From the NCBI GenBank assembly GCA_945893145.1, contig CAMDDZ010000032.1, positions 1-56,540 of the forward strand: a DNA stretch of 56,540 bases. The letters run 5' to 3'. The notes below the pieces were generated by a model. The model did not search any database and was not told the origin of the DNA. It saw only the letters and a program-made list of their open reading frames with translations. Made by a program: the position numbers and the translations under genes. Shown one piece after another: positions 15,733-28,296 of the stretch. The first letter of the stretch is position 1, and every line of letters begins with the position of its first letter. The DNA is from Rhodoplanes serenus. GTDB taxonomy: Bacteria > Pseudomonadota > Alphaproteobacteria > Rhizobiales > Xanthobacteraceae.

Positions 15733-17508
15733 ATGAACAAGCACGTCGGAGGCCTGCGCAACGACAGCCGGGCCTGGGTTGAAGTGCCAGCCGACGACAA
15801 CGGCGACGCCATGATCGCCGCCATGGCCGAAGCCGGCGTGGAATATGTGTTCTTCACCTCAGGCTCGGAGATCGGCTTCTACCAGGAGGCCATCGCCAAG
15901 GCGCACCAGCAGGGCCGCAAGGCGCCGAAGCTCATCACCGTCACGCACGAACACGCCTCGCTGAATGCCGCGCTCGGCTACGCCGCGGTGACCGGCAAAC
16001 CGGCCGTGACCGCGGCGCATGTCGATTGCGGCACGCAGCATTATGGCGGCGCCGTGCACACCGCGTTTCATTCCGGCCTGCCGGTGGTCATCACCGGCGG
16101 CGGCTCGCCGACCAGCTATCCCGGCTCGATCCGCGGCGCGCGCGACGGCGGCGGCCACATCTGGATGCAGCAGAGCTTCGACCAGAACGGCATCGTGCGG
16201 CAGTACACCAAGTGGGACCACCGCATGGAGCTGCAGGACAACACGGGTCTGATGATTTCGCGCGCGCTGCAGGTGGCGCGCACCGAGCCCTGCGGGCCCG
16301 TCTATCTGCAATTGCCGCGCGAGGTGTCGCTGGCGCAGATCAAGGGCGCGAAATTTCCGACCATGCAGCAGCTTGGCGTCGCGCGGCCAGCCGCGCCCGA
16401 TCCCGAAGGCATCCGCGAAATCGCCGAGCGGCTGGTGAAGGCCAACAATCCGTTCGTGCTGGTGGCGCGCTCGGGCCGCAATCCCGCGACCGTGCCGGCG
16501 CTGGTGGCGCTCTGCGAACTCATCGCGCTACCGGTCGCGCAGTCGGGCATCCGTGCCTATCAATGCTTCCCGCTCAATCATCCGCTCTACATGAGCGGCA
16601 CGAGCCTGAAGGACGCCGACGTGATCCTCGCGCTCGACGTCGATATTCCCTGGCACGCCGACTCCAACCCGCCGCCGGACAACGCGTGGGTCGCGATCAC
16701 CGACGTCGAGCCAAGCAAGCGCCGCATCCCAACGATGGAGTTCACCTCCGACCTGCGGCTCACCGCCGACGCGATCTCGGTGATCGAGGCGCTCACCGCC
16801 GAGGTGCGCAAGCTCATTACGCCGGACGATCAGCGGCGATTTGGGGCGCGCGCTGCGAAATGCGCCGAGGCCTCGGCCAAACGCCGGCACGATCTCGCCG
16901 AGGACGCCAAATCGCGCGCCAGCAAAAACCCGATCGATCCGCGGTGGCTGTCGCACAGCATCGGCAAGGTGATCGACGACAATTGCATCGTGTTCGACGA
17001 AACCATCTCGCAGAACCAGGTGCACGACTACCTTTCTGTGTCCCAGCCCGGCGCTTACTTCCACAATCCGGCGTCGAGCGGCGGCTGGACGCCGGGCGCC
17101 GCATTCGGCGCCAAGCTCGCGGCGCCGGACAAGGACGTGATCGCCATCACGGGCGATGGCTTCTACATGTTCGCCACGCCGATCCATGCGCTCTGGTCGG
17201 CGAAGCATTACAAAGCGCCGTTCATGGTGGTGGTCTACCAGAACCGCAGCTATTCGACCGGCACACTGCGCATCAACGCGGTCTATGGCGCGGCCGACAG
17301 CTACGCCGCCAAGGCCAACTACGACGGCGGCTATTTCGATCCGCCGATCGACTTCGCCAAGGAAGCCGAAGCCGCGGGCTGCTATGGTGAAAATGTCACC
17401 GACCCGGCACAGGTCGAACCGGCGCTGCGCCGCGGGCTCGAACGCATCCGCAACGGTCAGCCCGCGGTGATCTCGGTGTGGCTCGCAAGGCTGTTGCAAA
17501 AGGACTAG
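15733..17508 (+). CDS. ThDP-dependent acetolactate-synthase-like enzyme
   Basis: A 591-residue three-domain ThDP enzyme of the acetolactate synthase/benzoylformate decarboxylase superfamily. The PYR domain has the catalytic glutamate in VTHEHASLNAALGYA; the PP domain has the cofactor motif from GDGFYMFATP (about residue 474) to VYQNRSY. Cytoplasmic. Unlike true IlvB it is longer at the N-terminus and has no small subunit nearby. A TctC gene follows after 27 bp, and a TctC-monooxygenase operon is divergent. It probably decarboxylates or ligates a 2-oxo acid in the same catabolic route. Confidence 0.92.
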   Translation: MNKHVGGLRNDSRAWVEVPADDNGDAMIAAMAEAGVEYVFFTSGSEIGFYQEAIAKAHQQGRKAPKLITVTHEHASLNAALGYAAVTGKPAVTAAHVDCGTQHYGGAVHTAFHSGLPVVITGGGSPTSYPGSIRGARDGGGHIWMQQSFDQNGIVRQYTKWDHRMELQDNTGLMISRALQVARTEPCGPVYLQLPREVSLAQIKGAKFPTMQQLGVARPAAPDPEGIREIAERLVKANNPFVLVARSGRNPATVPALVALCELIALPVAQSGIRAYQCFPLNHPLYMSGTSLKDADVILALDVDIPWHADSNPPPDNAWVAITDVEPSKRRIPTMEFTSDLRLTADAISVIEALTAEVRKLITPDDQRRFGARAAKCAEASAKRRHDLAEDAKSRASKNPIDPRWLSHSIGKVIDDNCIVFDETISQNQVHDYLSVSQPGAYFHNPASSGGWTPGAAFGAKLAAPDKDVIAITGDGFYMFATPIHALWSAKHYKAPFMVVVYQNRSYSTGTLRINAVYGAADSYAAKANYDGGYFDPPIDFAKEAEAAGCYGENVTDPAQVEPALRRGLERIRNGQPAVISVWLARLLQKD

Positions 17509-17535
17509 CCACACGTCCGAACAAGGGGGAGTCCG

Positions 17536-18522
17536 ATGAAACGCCGACAATTCCTGCGTCTCGCCGCGGCCGCCGCCGCGCTACCGGCCGCCGCACGCAC
17601 GGCTTTCGCGCAAGCCTATCCGTCCAAGCCCATCACCATCGTGGTGCCATTCGCGGCCGGCGGGCCGACCGACACGATCGGACGGCTGCTGGCGCAGCGG
17701 ATGAGCGCGTCGCTCGGCCAATCCCTCATCGTGGAGAACGCGACTGGCGCCGGCGGCACCATCGGGGTGGCGCGCGCCGCGCGCGCGGCGCCCGACGGCT
17801 ACACCATCAGCCTCGGCCAGAACGGATCGCACGTCGTCACCGGGGCGACCTATAGCAATCTGCCCTACGACCTGCTGAACGATTTCGAGCCACTGTCGCT
17901 GCTTTGCATCGCGCCCTTCGTGATCACGGCCAAGAAAACCATCCCGGCCGACGATCTGAAAGGCTTCATCGCCTGGCTGAAGGCCAATCCCGGCAAAGCC
18001 AATGTCGGCACCGCGGGCCAAGGCAGCATCAGCCACGTCTGCGGTTTGGTTTTCCAACAGGTAACAGGCACACACTTGCAGTTCGTGCCCTATCGCGGCA
18101 CCGCGCCGGCGATGCAAGATCTGGTCGCGGGCCAGATCGACATGATGATCTCCGATCCGGTGACCTCGATGCCGCAGGCGCGCGGCGGCACCATCAAGGC
18201 CTATGCGGTCGCTGCCAGCACCCGCCTGCCCTCCGCGCCGAATGTGCCGACCGTGGATGAGGCCGGATTGCCCGGCTATCACGTCGCGCTCTGGCATGGG
18301 CTGTGGATGCCCAAGGGCACACCGAAGCCGATCATGGATCGGCTTCATGCCGCAGTCGTGGAGGTGTTGGCCGATCCGGGCGCGCGGGCGAAATTCGCCG
18401 AGCTTGGGCAGGACATCTATCCGCGCGAACAGCAGACACCGCAGGCGCTCGCCGCGCTGCAAAAGGCCGACATCGAAAAATGGTGGCCGATCATCAAGGC
18501 CGGCAACATCAAGGTTGAATAG
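17536..18522 (+). CDS. TctC/Bug-family receptor with Tat-like leader
   Basis: A 328-residue receptor whose leader starts MKRRQFLRLAAAAAALPAAA, a twin-arginine (RRQFL) pattern, so it may be exported folded; most neighbours have plain Sec leaders. Mature motifs VVPFAAGGPTDTIGR, VENATGAGGTIG and APDGYT match the family, and the C-terminus WHGLWMPKGTPKP replaces the usual WFG. GGGGGA lies before the ATG at 17536. Co-oriented with, and 27 bp after, the ThDP enzyme gene. Confidence 0.92.
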   Translation: MKRRQFLRLAAAAAALPAAARTAFAQAYPSKPITIVVPFAAGGPTDTIGRLLAQRMSASLGQSLIVENATGAGGTIGVARAARAAPDGYTISLGQNGSHVVTGATYSNLPYDLLNDFEPLSLLCIAPFVITAKKTIPADDLKGFIAWLKANPGKANVGTAGQGSISHVCGLVFQQVTGTHLQFVPYRGTAPAMQDLVAGQIDMMISDPVTSMPQARGGTIKAYAVAASTRLPSAPNVPTVDEAGLPGYHVALWHGLWMPKGTPKPIMDRLHAAVVEVLADPGARAKFAELGQDIYPREQQTPQALAALQKADIEKWWPIIKAGNIKVE

Positions 18523-18559
18523 CAGCCGCTCCGCCACGACGGCAGAGCATCCGCGGAAT

Positions 18560-20401
18560 CTAGCTAGGCTCGGCGCCGGCGACATCTTCATGCGCGATCT
18601 CGAGCGCCAGCCATTGCTCCTCCGCGGCGGCTATTTTCTCCTGAACTTTGCCGAGAGCTGCGGTAACGCTTTCAAACCCGGCGCGGTCGCGCGCATAGAA
18701 TTTTGGGTCTTCAAGCTTCGCTTGCAGGGCGGCGGCTTCGGCCTGCAGCGCCGCGATGGTCTTGGGCAGGGTTTCGAGCGCGTGCTTGTCCTTAAAACTG
18801 ATCCGCCGCTTGGGGGCTTGGGATTTGGCGGGCTGCGGTGACGCAGCTGCAAGAGTGGATGCCGCGGCGGCTTTTTGTGGCGGCTCCCCCTTGCGGCGCT
18901 CGCGGGTCAGGTCGGCGCCGCGCTGCGCCAGCATGTCGGAGTAGCCGCCGGCATATTCAGCCCAGCGGCCGTTGCCCTCCGGCACGATCACGCCGCTGAC
19001 GATGCGGTCGAGGAAATCGCGATCGTGGCTGATGAGCAGAACGGTGCCGGGATATTCGCCGAGCATGTCCTCGAGCACGTCCAGCGTTTCCATGTCGAGG
19101 TCGTTGGTCGGCTCGTCGAGCACCAACACGTTCGACGGCCGCGCCAGCACCTGCGCCAGCATCAGCCGGCCGCGCTCGCCGCCGGACAGCTTGCCGAGCG
19201 GCGTGCGCGCCTGCTCCGGCGCGAATAAAAAGTCCCTCATGTAGCCGATGACGTGCTTCGCCTGGCCGTTCACCGTCACGCTATCGCTTTTGCCGCCGGT
19301 CAGCGCCTGCGCGACGGTGACGTTGGGATCGAGGCTGTCGCGATGTTGATCGAGTGTCGCGACCAGAAGATTGGATCCGAGCCGCACCGAACCCTGGTCC
19401 GGCGGCAATGCGCCGGTCAGCATGTTGATCAGCGTGGTCTTACCGCTGCCGTTCGGCCCGACAATGCCGATACGGTCGCCGCGCTGGATGCGGATTGAGA
19501 AGTCGCTGACGATAGGCCGGTCGCCATAAGTCTTGCCAATACCGATGGCCTCGGCGACCAGCGCGCCGGACGGCGCCGCCGAGCTCGCCGTGAGATTGGC
19601 GCTTCCCGCAGCGCCGCGATACGTGCGGCGCTGCTCGCGCAATGCCGCAAGCTGCGCGACGCGGCGCACGTTGCGCTTGCGCCGGCCGGTGACGCCGTAG
19701 CGCATCCAATGCTCTTCGGCGACGATCTGGCGGTCGAGCTTGTGCTGATCGCGTTCCTCCTCGGCCAGCACGGTGTCGCGCCAGTCCTCGAACTTGGCGA
19801 AGCCTTGGTCGAGCCGGCGCGTGCGGCCGCGGTCGAGCCAGACCGTGCTGCGCGACAAATTGGAAAGGAAGCGCCGGTCGTGGCTGATGATGACCAGCGC
19901 GGTGCGCCGGGAATTGAGGTCCTGCTCCAGCCATTCGATCGTGGTCAGATCGAGATGATTGGTTGGCTCATCGAGCAGCAGAACATCGGGCGACGGCGCC
20001 AGCACGCGCGCGAGCGAAACGCGGCGCGCTTCGCCGCCGGACAGGTGCGCCGGATCCTCCTGCCCGGTCAGGCCGAGCTGCTCCAGCATGTAGCGGGCGG
20101 TGTAGGTGTCGTCGGTCGGCCGCAATCCCGCCTCGACGTAAGCGAGCGTCGTGGCGAAGCCTGAGAAATCCGGCTCCTGCGGCAGGTAGCGCACCACCGC
20201 TCCCGGCTGCACGAACACGGAGCCATGGTCCGGCTCAACCAGCTTGGCCGCGATCTTCAGCAGCGTCGATTTGCCCGAGCCGTTGCGGCCGACCAGCGAG
20301 ACTCGCTCTCCAGTCGATACGGAGAGTTCGGCGCCGTCGAGCAGCGGCGTGCCGCCGAAGGTCAGCGCGATATCGGTGAGCTGGATCAGAGGAGGAGCCA
20401 T
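18560..20401 (-). CDS. uup: ABC-F ATPase, Uup type
   Basis: A 613-residue cytoplasmic protein with two ABC ATPase domains and no membrane segments. Walker A motifs GRNGSGKST and GPNGSGKTT, signatures LSGGEARR and LSGGERGR, and Walker B LLLDEPTNHLD and LVLDEPTNDLD are intact. A C-terminal coiled coil (about 540-600, ALETLPKTIAALQAEAA) is the Uup hallmark. ABC-F proteins act on ribosomes, and Uup also affects transposon excision and branched DNA in E. coli. It is divergent from the carotenoid-type gene. Confidence 0.9.
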   Translation of the reverse strand: MAPPLIQLTDIALTFGGTPLLDGAELSVSTGERVSLVGRNGSGKSTLLKIAAKLVEPDHGSVFVQPGAVVRYLPQEPDFSGFATTLAYVEAGLRPTDDTYTARYMLEQLGLTGQEDPAHLSGGEARRVSLARVLAPSPDVLLLDEPTNHLDLTTIEWLEQDLNSRRTALVIISHDRRFLSNLSRSTVWLDRGRTRRLDQGFAKFEDWRDTVLAEEERDQHKLDRQIVAEEHWMRYGVTGRRKRNVRRVAQLAALREQRRTYRGAAGSANLTASSAAPSGALVAEAIGIGKTYGDRPIVSDFSIRIQRGDRIGIVGPNGSGKTTLINMLTGALPPDQGSVRLGSNLLVATLDQHRDSLDPNVTVAQALTGGKSDSVTVNGQAKHVIGYMRDFLFAPEQARTPLGKLSGGERGRLMLAQVLARPSNVLVLDEPTNDLDMETLDVLEDMLGEYPGTVLLISHDRDFLDRIVSGVIVPEGNGRWAEYAGGYSDMLAQRGADLTRERRKGEPPQKAAAASTLAAASPQPAKSQAPKRRISFKDKHALETLPKTIAALQAEAAALQAKLEDPKFYARDRAGFESVTAALGKVQEKIAAAEEQWLALEIAHEDVAGAEPS

Positions 20402-20559
20402 CCCGCATCTCTTGCCGGTTCCCGCTGGCTCCGGTCAACCGCTAGCAGCGCCGTCCATGCGATCGGTTCTGCACAGCGGTCAGCGGATATCGCGACGGGT
20501 TGCACCAACGGCAGTAACCTTCATTCGGGCGAGAATCGACCGCAGCACCGGGGCATCCC

Positions 20560-21438
20560 ATGGCGTCGGACCAGGCCGGATATGACAAGCAAAGCCTCGT
20601 GCTGTGGGGCCTGATCGGCCTCTATGTGCTGGATCCGGTGATGACCGATGCGTTTCCGCGCGCGCTGGCATCGCCCCTCAACACGCCGATCGCCATCCTG
20701 CTGCCGATGATCTTCGCGCTGATCCACGGCGCCCGGCGTTACGGATGGGGCGGCATCCTGGTGTTCTTTGTGATTTGCCTCGGCATCAGCAACATCATGG
20801 AAAACATGGGCGTGCTGACCGGCTTTCCGTTCGGCCCGTATCACTATTCCGACGTCCTTGGACCCAAGCTGTTTCAGGTTCCGCTGCTGATCGGACCCGC
20901 CTATTTCGGCACCGGCTATGTCAGCTGGGTGCTGGCGAACATTCTGCTGGACAGCGATCGCCGCCGCGATCGGAGGGCGACCATCGGAGTGCCGCTGGTC
21001 AGCTCCTTCATCATGGTGGCCTGGGATGTCGGCATCGATCCGGGCTCGTCGACCGTCGGCAAGATCTGGATCTGGCACCAAGGCGGCGGCTACTTCGGTG
21101 TGCCGTTCACCAACTATCTCGGCTGGTACCTGACCGTCTGGCTCTTCATGCAGGCCTTCGCAATCTACAACGCCAACAGAACCGCGCCTGCGCCCGAGCT
21201 GCCCCGCGCGCACTGGTACCAGGCTTCGGTTTTCTACGCCGTCATGGCGATCGACCTGGTGGCGACCTATATCGGGGGCACGAACGCGCAGATCAACGAC
21301 GCCGCCGGCAAGGCTTGGCGCACCGGCGACATCTATGAGACGGCGGCGGTGGTGGGCCTGTTTGTCATGCTGCCGTTTGCGGTTGCAAGCTTGGTCAAGC
21401 TGCTGCTGCGCGAGGAGCCCCGGGCGGCGGGGCCGTGA
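20560..21438 (+). CDS. Carotenoid biosynthesis protein (CruF-like membrane protein)
   Basis: A 292-residue polytopic membrane protein with about seven or eight hydrophobic segments. The polar motifs FPFGPYHYSDVLGPKLF, DVGIDPGSS and GGGYFGVPFTNYLGW are those of the CruF/DUF422 family, which includes bisanhydrobacterioruberin and 1',2' hydratases of carotenoids. No other carotenoid genes lie in the window, so its substrate here is uncertain. It is followed, after 162 bp, by carB. Confidence 0.88.
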   Translation: MASDQAGYDKQSLVLWGLIGLYVLDPVMTDAFPRALASPLNTPIAILLPMIFALIHGARRYGWGGILVFFVICLGISNIMENMGVLTGFPFGPYHYSDVLGPKLFQVPLLIGPAYFGTGYVSWVLANILLDSDRRRDRRATIGVPLVSSFIMVAWDVGIDPGSSTVGKIWIWHQGGGYFGVPFTNYLGWYLTVWLFMQAFAIYNANRTAPAPELPRAHWYQASVFYAVMAIDLVATYIGGTNAQINDAAGKAWRTGDIYETAAVVGLFVMLPFAVASLVKLLLREEPRAAGP

Positions 21439-21550
21439 ACGGCCAAAACGCCTGATGACAACCGCGTTTCGGGCCATTTCCGGGGTTGTTGGCCCCCCGA
21501 TTCTGGTCTAAGCCGTGCCCGCGCGGGACCAGTCCCGTTGCCGGGGCGAA

Positions 21551-21578
21551 GGACGCGCAAAAAGCGCGCCCTTTTTTT
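21551..21578 (+). terminator. Rho-independent terminator or attenuator in front of carB
   Basis: GGACGCGC and GCGCGCCC pair around an AAAAA loop (one mismatch), followed by seven T residues, ending 22 bp before the carB start. It could end transcription of the upstream gene or act as an attenuator in a carB leader. Confidence 0.6.
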
Positions 21579-21600
21579 GTGTGTGGAAACACGAGGCTCG

Positions 21601-24900
<3,300 letters not shown>

Positions 24901-25037
24901 CCCGAGTTGATGGCCGGCCTGGACAGCGGCAGACGGAAGACGGAGCGGGTTGGGACTTTAAGTTCCGTGTCGCGGGTCCGAAGGAAACTTTGGCCCGCGT
25001 TTGGATTTATGTCTCTCGCTGATCGGAGGATTGAGCA

Positions 25038-25514
25038 GTGGTTGAGAAGCTACCCATGACGGCCGCAGGACACACAGTGCTCGAGGTTGAGCTTAAGCAC
25101 CGCCAGCAGGTCGAGCGGCCGCGGATCATCCAGCAAATCACGGATGCGCGCACGCATGGCGACCTGTCGGAGAACGCTGAGTATCACGCCGCCAAGGAAC
25201 AGCAGTCGCTCAACGAAGGCGCGATCGCCGAGCTTGAGGACAAGCTCGCGCGCGCCGACGTCATCGACGTGTCGAAGCTTTCCGGCGACACCATCAAGTT
25301 CGGCGCCACCGTCACCTTGATCGATGAGGACACCGACAAGAAGCAGGTCTGGCAGATCGTCGGCGAGCCCGAGGCTGACGCCAAGTCCGGCAAGATTTCG
25401 ATCACCTCACCGCTCGCGCGTGCGCTGATCAACAAGAAGAAAAACGAAAACGTCGAGGTGGTCACGCCCGGCGGCGCCAAGGCCTACGAGATCACCAAGA
25501 TCGAGTGGAAATAA
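25038..25514 (+). CDS. greA: Transcription elongation factor GreA
   Basis: A 158-residue factor with full family length. It has an N-terminal coiled coil carrying the acidic tip [18 protein letters not shown], which reaches the RNA polymerase active site to trigger cleavage of backtracked RNA, and a C-terminal FKBP-like domain ([25 protein letters not shown]). The start is GTG at 25038 behind GGAGG, giving VEKLPMT, which fits the usual alphaproteobacterial MVEKIPMT start. The 137-bp gap after carB may hold its own promoter. Confidence 0.97.
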   Translation: MVEKLPMTAAGHTVLEVELKHRQQVERPRIIQQITDARTHGDLSENAEYHAAKEQQSLNEGAIAELEDKLARADVIDVSKLSGDTIKFGATVTLIDEDTDKKQVWQIVGEPEADAKSGKISITSPLARALINKKKNENVEVVTPGGAKAYEITKIEWK

Positions 25515-25541
25515 CAGTGTGACGCCAAGCTGAGAATTCGT

Positions 25542-25566
25542 GATGGCCGGGCTTGTCCCGGCCATC
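25542..25566. repeat. Short rhizobial palindrome
   Basis: GATGGCCGGG and CCCGGCCATC form a perfect 10-bp hairpin with a 5-nt loop, 28 bp after the greA stop. This palindrome is a common intergenic repeat in Bradyrhizobium-like genomes; no T-run follows. Confidence 0.7.
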
Positions 25567-25588
25567 GGCGTTTTGGAAACTGGCCGGC

Positions 25589-26599
25589 ATGAAATTCGGC
25601 ATCTTCGACCACATCGACGACGCAGGCACACCGCTCAGCCAGCTTTATGCCGACCGCCTGACCGTTGCCGAGGCTTACGATCGCGCGGGCTTCTACGCCT
25701 ATCACGTCGCCGAGCATCACACGACACCGCTCGGGGCGGCCGCCTCCCCGGCACTGATCTTCGCGGCGCTAGCATACCGCACCAAGACCTTGCGCTTCGG
25801 ACCGCTGGTTTATCTCTTGCCGTTCTATCATCCGCTGCGGCTGATCGAAGAAGTCTGCATGCTCGATCAGATGAGCAACGGCCGCTTCCAGCTCGGCATC
25901 GGGCGCGGCGTGTCGATGTACGAGACGCAGGCCTACAGCCTCGACTTCACGCAGACGCAGGCGATGTATCACGAAGCGTTTCAGGTGCTGCTGAAAGGCC
26001 TCGGCTCGGACGAACTCGACTTCGACGGCAAGTATTACAAGTTCAGCAAGGTGCCGATGGTGCTGCGCCCGGTGCAGAAGCCGCATCCGCCGCTGTGGTA
26101 CGGCGTGACGCTGCCGGACAACGCCGACTGGCCAGCCGCCAATCACGTGAACATCGTGGCGCTCGGTCTGCGCGCCAACACATCGGCGGTCGTGGAGCGC
26201 TATCGTGCGACGCGCGCCAAGCACGGCTTCGATCCGGAGGGGACGCTGATCGGCATCAGCCGGCACGTCGTGGTGGCGGACACCGACGAGGAGGCGTTGC
26301 GCATCGCGCGGCGCGCCTATCCGCGCTGGCGTGAGAGCTTCCGCTGGCTGTTCGCGCGGCACGGCACCGAGCCGCGCGTCATCGGCATCTATCCGCCCGC
26401 CTTCGACGATCTCGTGAAGCTCGACAACGCCATCGCGGGCTCGCCCGCGACCGTGCGGCGCTTCATCGAACAGGAAGCCCAGGCCAGCAAGCTGAATTAC
26501 TTTGCGCCGTGGCTCGCCTTCGGCGACATGACGCTGGCCGAGACGCTGCGCTCGGTCGAGCTGTTCGGCAAAGAGGTGATGCCGGCGTTTGCGGATTAG
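25589..26599 (+). CDS. LLM-class flavin-dependent oxidoreductase
   Basis: A 336-residue luciferase-like TIM-barrel monooxygenase. MKFGIFDHIDD is the first strand, YAYHVAEHHTTPLG the conserved flavin/substrate region, and GRFQLGIGRGVSMYE the family signature. It would use reduced flavin from a separate reductase to oxygenate a small substrate. The ATG at 25589 coincides with the first strand. Its stop overlaps by four bases the stop of the convergent AtuA C-terminal-like gene. Confidence 0.87.
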   Translation: MKFGIFDHIDDAGTPLSQLYADRLTVAEAYDRAGFYAYHVAEHHTTPLGAAASPALIFAALAYRTKTLRFGPLVYLLPFYHPLRLIEEVCMLDQMSNGRFQLGIGRGVSMYETQAYSLDFTQTQAMYHEAFQVLLKGLGSDELDFDGKYYKFSKVPMVLRPVQKPHPPLWYGVTLPDNADWPAANHVNIVALGLRANTSAVVERYRATRAKHGFDPEGTLIGISRHVVVADTDEEALRIARRAYPRWRESFRWLFARHGTEPRVIGIYPPAFDDLVKLDNAIAGSPATVRRFIEQEAQASKLNYFAPWLAFGDMTLAETLRSVELFGKEVMPAFAD

Positions 26600-26922
26600 C
26601 CCTCGATCTCGATGGCTATTTCCAGCAACACGAACGACAACGACTTGCCGTGACCGTCGAGACCAAGGCTCGCGTTGACGCCGCCTTCCAGCACGTCGTC
26701 GAGCACAAAGTTGAAAGCCGCGAGCTTGGGCAAGTCGTAGCGCACCACGCGCGTGGGCTTGCGGCCCGCAAACGCCTGGGCGACGCGCTCAGGCGTCACC
26801 TGCCGGGCGACCGCCGCGTAGTGCGCCGGATCACGGCACACCAGCGCGATGTTGAGTCGGTTGCCCTTGTCGCCCGAGCGGGCGCCGGCGATCTCGTGCA
26901 GCAAAACGGTGCGGGGGCTCAT
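26596..26922 (-). CDS. AtuA C-terminal-domain-like protein
   Basis: A 108-residue protein matching the small domain found at the C-terminus of some AtuA-family proteins: LLHEIAGARSGDKGNRLNIALVCRD is its conserved beginning, and FNFVLDDVLEGGVNASLGLDGHGKSLS its end. The ATG at 26922 overlaps the stop of the larger AtuA-like gene by four bases (ATGA), so the two are coupled and probably form one functional unit split over two chains. Confidence 0.85.
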   Translation of the reverse strand: MSPRTVLLHEIAGARSGDKGNRLNIALVCRDPAHYAAVARQVTPERVAQAFAGRKPTRVVRYDLPKLAAFNFVLDDVLEGGVNASLGLDGHGKSLSFVLLEIAIEIEG

Positions 26923-28289
26923 GCGCCACCCCCGAGCATGACCACGCGCGGCTGCGCATATTTGCGCTCGATCAGGCACGAAGCGCTGGCGAGCCGCGGC
27001 GTCAGCCGCCGCCGCACGCCCGAGCCGCCAGCCGGACCGGCGCAGTAGAGCCCCTCCACCTCGTCGAGCAGGGTTTCGACTTCGGCGGTGATGACCGATT
27101 GCGCGGCGAAGCGCAGCCTCACATCGGCCGCGTCGGCATTGCGCAGCCGCGCAAAGGCTCCTTCGTTGTTGCCCAGCACGCTGACGAGGCCAATCGCATC
27201 GGTGCGGAATTGCAGGCCCGGCGCACGGCGCTTCATGCGCTCGGCAACGGTTTCAGCCGCGAGCCGCGCCCGCGCCGCGGCGTTGGGGCCGGCGTAGGAA
27301 ATCTCCGCCTCGCCCAGCACGCCGCCATCGATACAGACCGTGGCCTTGAGCGTGTCGGGCGCAGGCTTGCCGCGCGCGCCCGTGACGCGCACCCGGTCGC
27401 GGCCAATCTCTTCGACCGTGACGGCCGTGAGGTCGAGCACCACATCAGGCGCGAGATAAGCGGCAGGATCGTGGATCTCGTAGAGCAATTGCTCGGTGAC
27501 GGTTTGGCGCTCAACGCGGCCTCCGGTGCCGTCCGGCTTACCGATCACCATGCTGCCGTCGGCACCAATCTCGGCCACCGGATAACCGATGTCGGCCATG
27601 CGGGCGACCGGTTTAAAGGGCGGATCGGCGAAATAGCCGCCGGTCACCTGCGCGCCGCACTCCAGCAGATGGCCCGCCATCGTACCGGCGGCGAGGCGAT
27701 CCCAATTGTCACGCTGCCAGCCAAAGGCATGCATCAATGGCCCGAGCGCGAGCGCGGAATCCGCCACGCGGCCCGTCACCACAATGTCAGCGCCCTGGTC
27801 GAGTGCTTGCGCAATCGGCTCGCCCCCAAGATAGAGATTGGCGGCGACGATCTGGGTTGCGCCGCGCAGGATCGCGCCATCGATTTCGCGCGCGGCCAAT
27901 TCCTGCGCCGACAGCACGCCGGCAAGGTCGTCGCCTTCGATGACAGCGACGCGTGGCGCTTTGAGCCCCTGCTCGTCCGCGAGCTTAAGGATGCGCTCCG
28001 CCGCGCCGCGCGGATTGGCAGCGCCGAAATTGCCGACGATCTTGATCCGGTCGCGCAGGCAGCGCGCCAGGATCGGCCCCACGAACTTATCGAGCGACGG
28101 ATTGAAGCCCGCCTTCGGATCGCGCCGCCGCTCAAGCTGAGACAGCGCGAGCGTGCGCTCGGCCAGGCATTCGAACATCAGGAAACGGAGGCCGTCGCAC
28201 TTTGCCAGGGCATCCGCGACCGGCCCCGCCGCATCGGTGCGATCGCCGGCAAAGCCCGCACCCGCGCCGATATAAGCGGTGTCGGGCAT
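26919..28289 (-). CDS. AtuA-like protein (DUF1446)
   Basis: A 456-residue protein of the acyclic-terpene-utilisation AtuA family. It starts YIGAGAGFAGDRTDAAGPV, then FECLAERTLALSQ, GNFGAANPRGAAERI and VTGRVADSALALGPL, which are the family's conserved blocks. AtuA is needed for citronellol/geranyl catabolism in Pseudomonas, though its exact step is unresolved; here no other atu or liu genes are present, so the pathway may be a different acid degradation. An Lrp/AsnC regulator gene lies 7 bp upstream on the same strand, probably in the same transcript. Confidence 0.87.
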   Translation of the reverse strand: MPDTAYIGAGAGFAGDRTDAAGPVADALAKCDGLRFLMFECLAERTLALSQLERRRDPKAGFNPSLDKFVGPILARCLRDRIKIVGNFGAANPRGAAERILKLADEQGLKAPRVAVIEGDDLAGVLSAQELAAREIDGAILRGATQIVAANLYLGGEPIAQALDQGADIVVTGRVADSALALGPLMHAFGWQRDNWDRLAAGTMAGHLLECGAQVTGGYFADPPFKPVARMADIGYPVAEIGADGSMVIGKPDGTGGRVERQTVTEQLLYEIHDPAAYLAPDVVLDLTAVTVEEIGRDRVRVTGARGKPAPDTLKATVCIDGGVLGEAEISYAGPNAAARARLAAETVAERMKRRAPGLQFRTDAIGLVSVLGNNEGAFARLRNADAADVRLRFAAQSVITAEVETLLDEVEGLYCAGPAGGSGVRRRLTPRLASASCLIERKYAQPRVVMLGGGA

Positions 28290-28296
28290 TGGTGTT

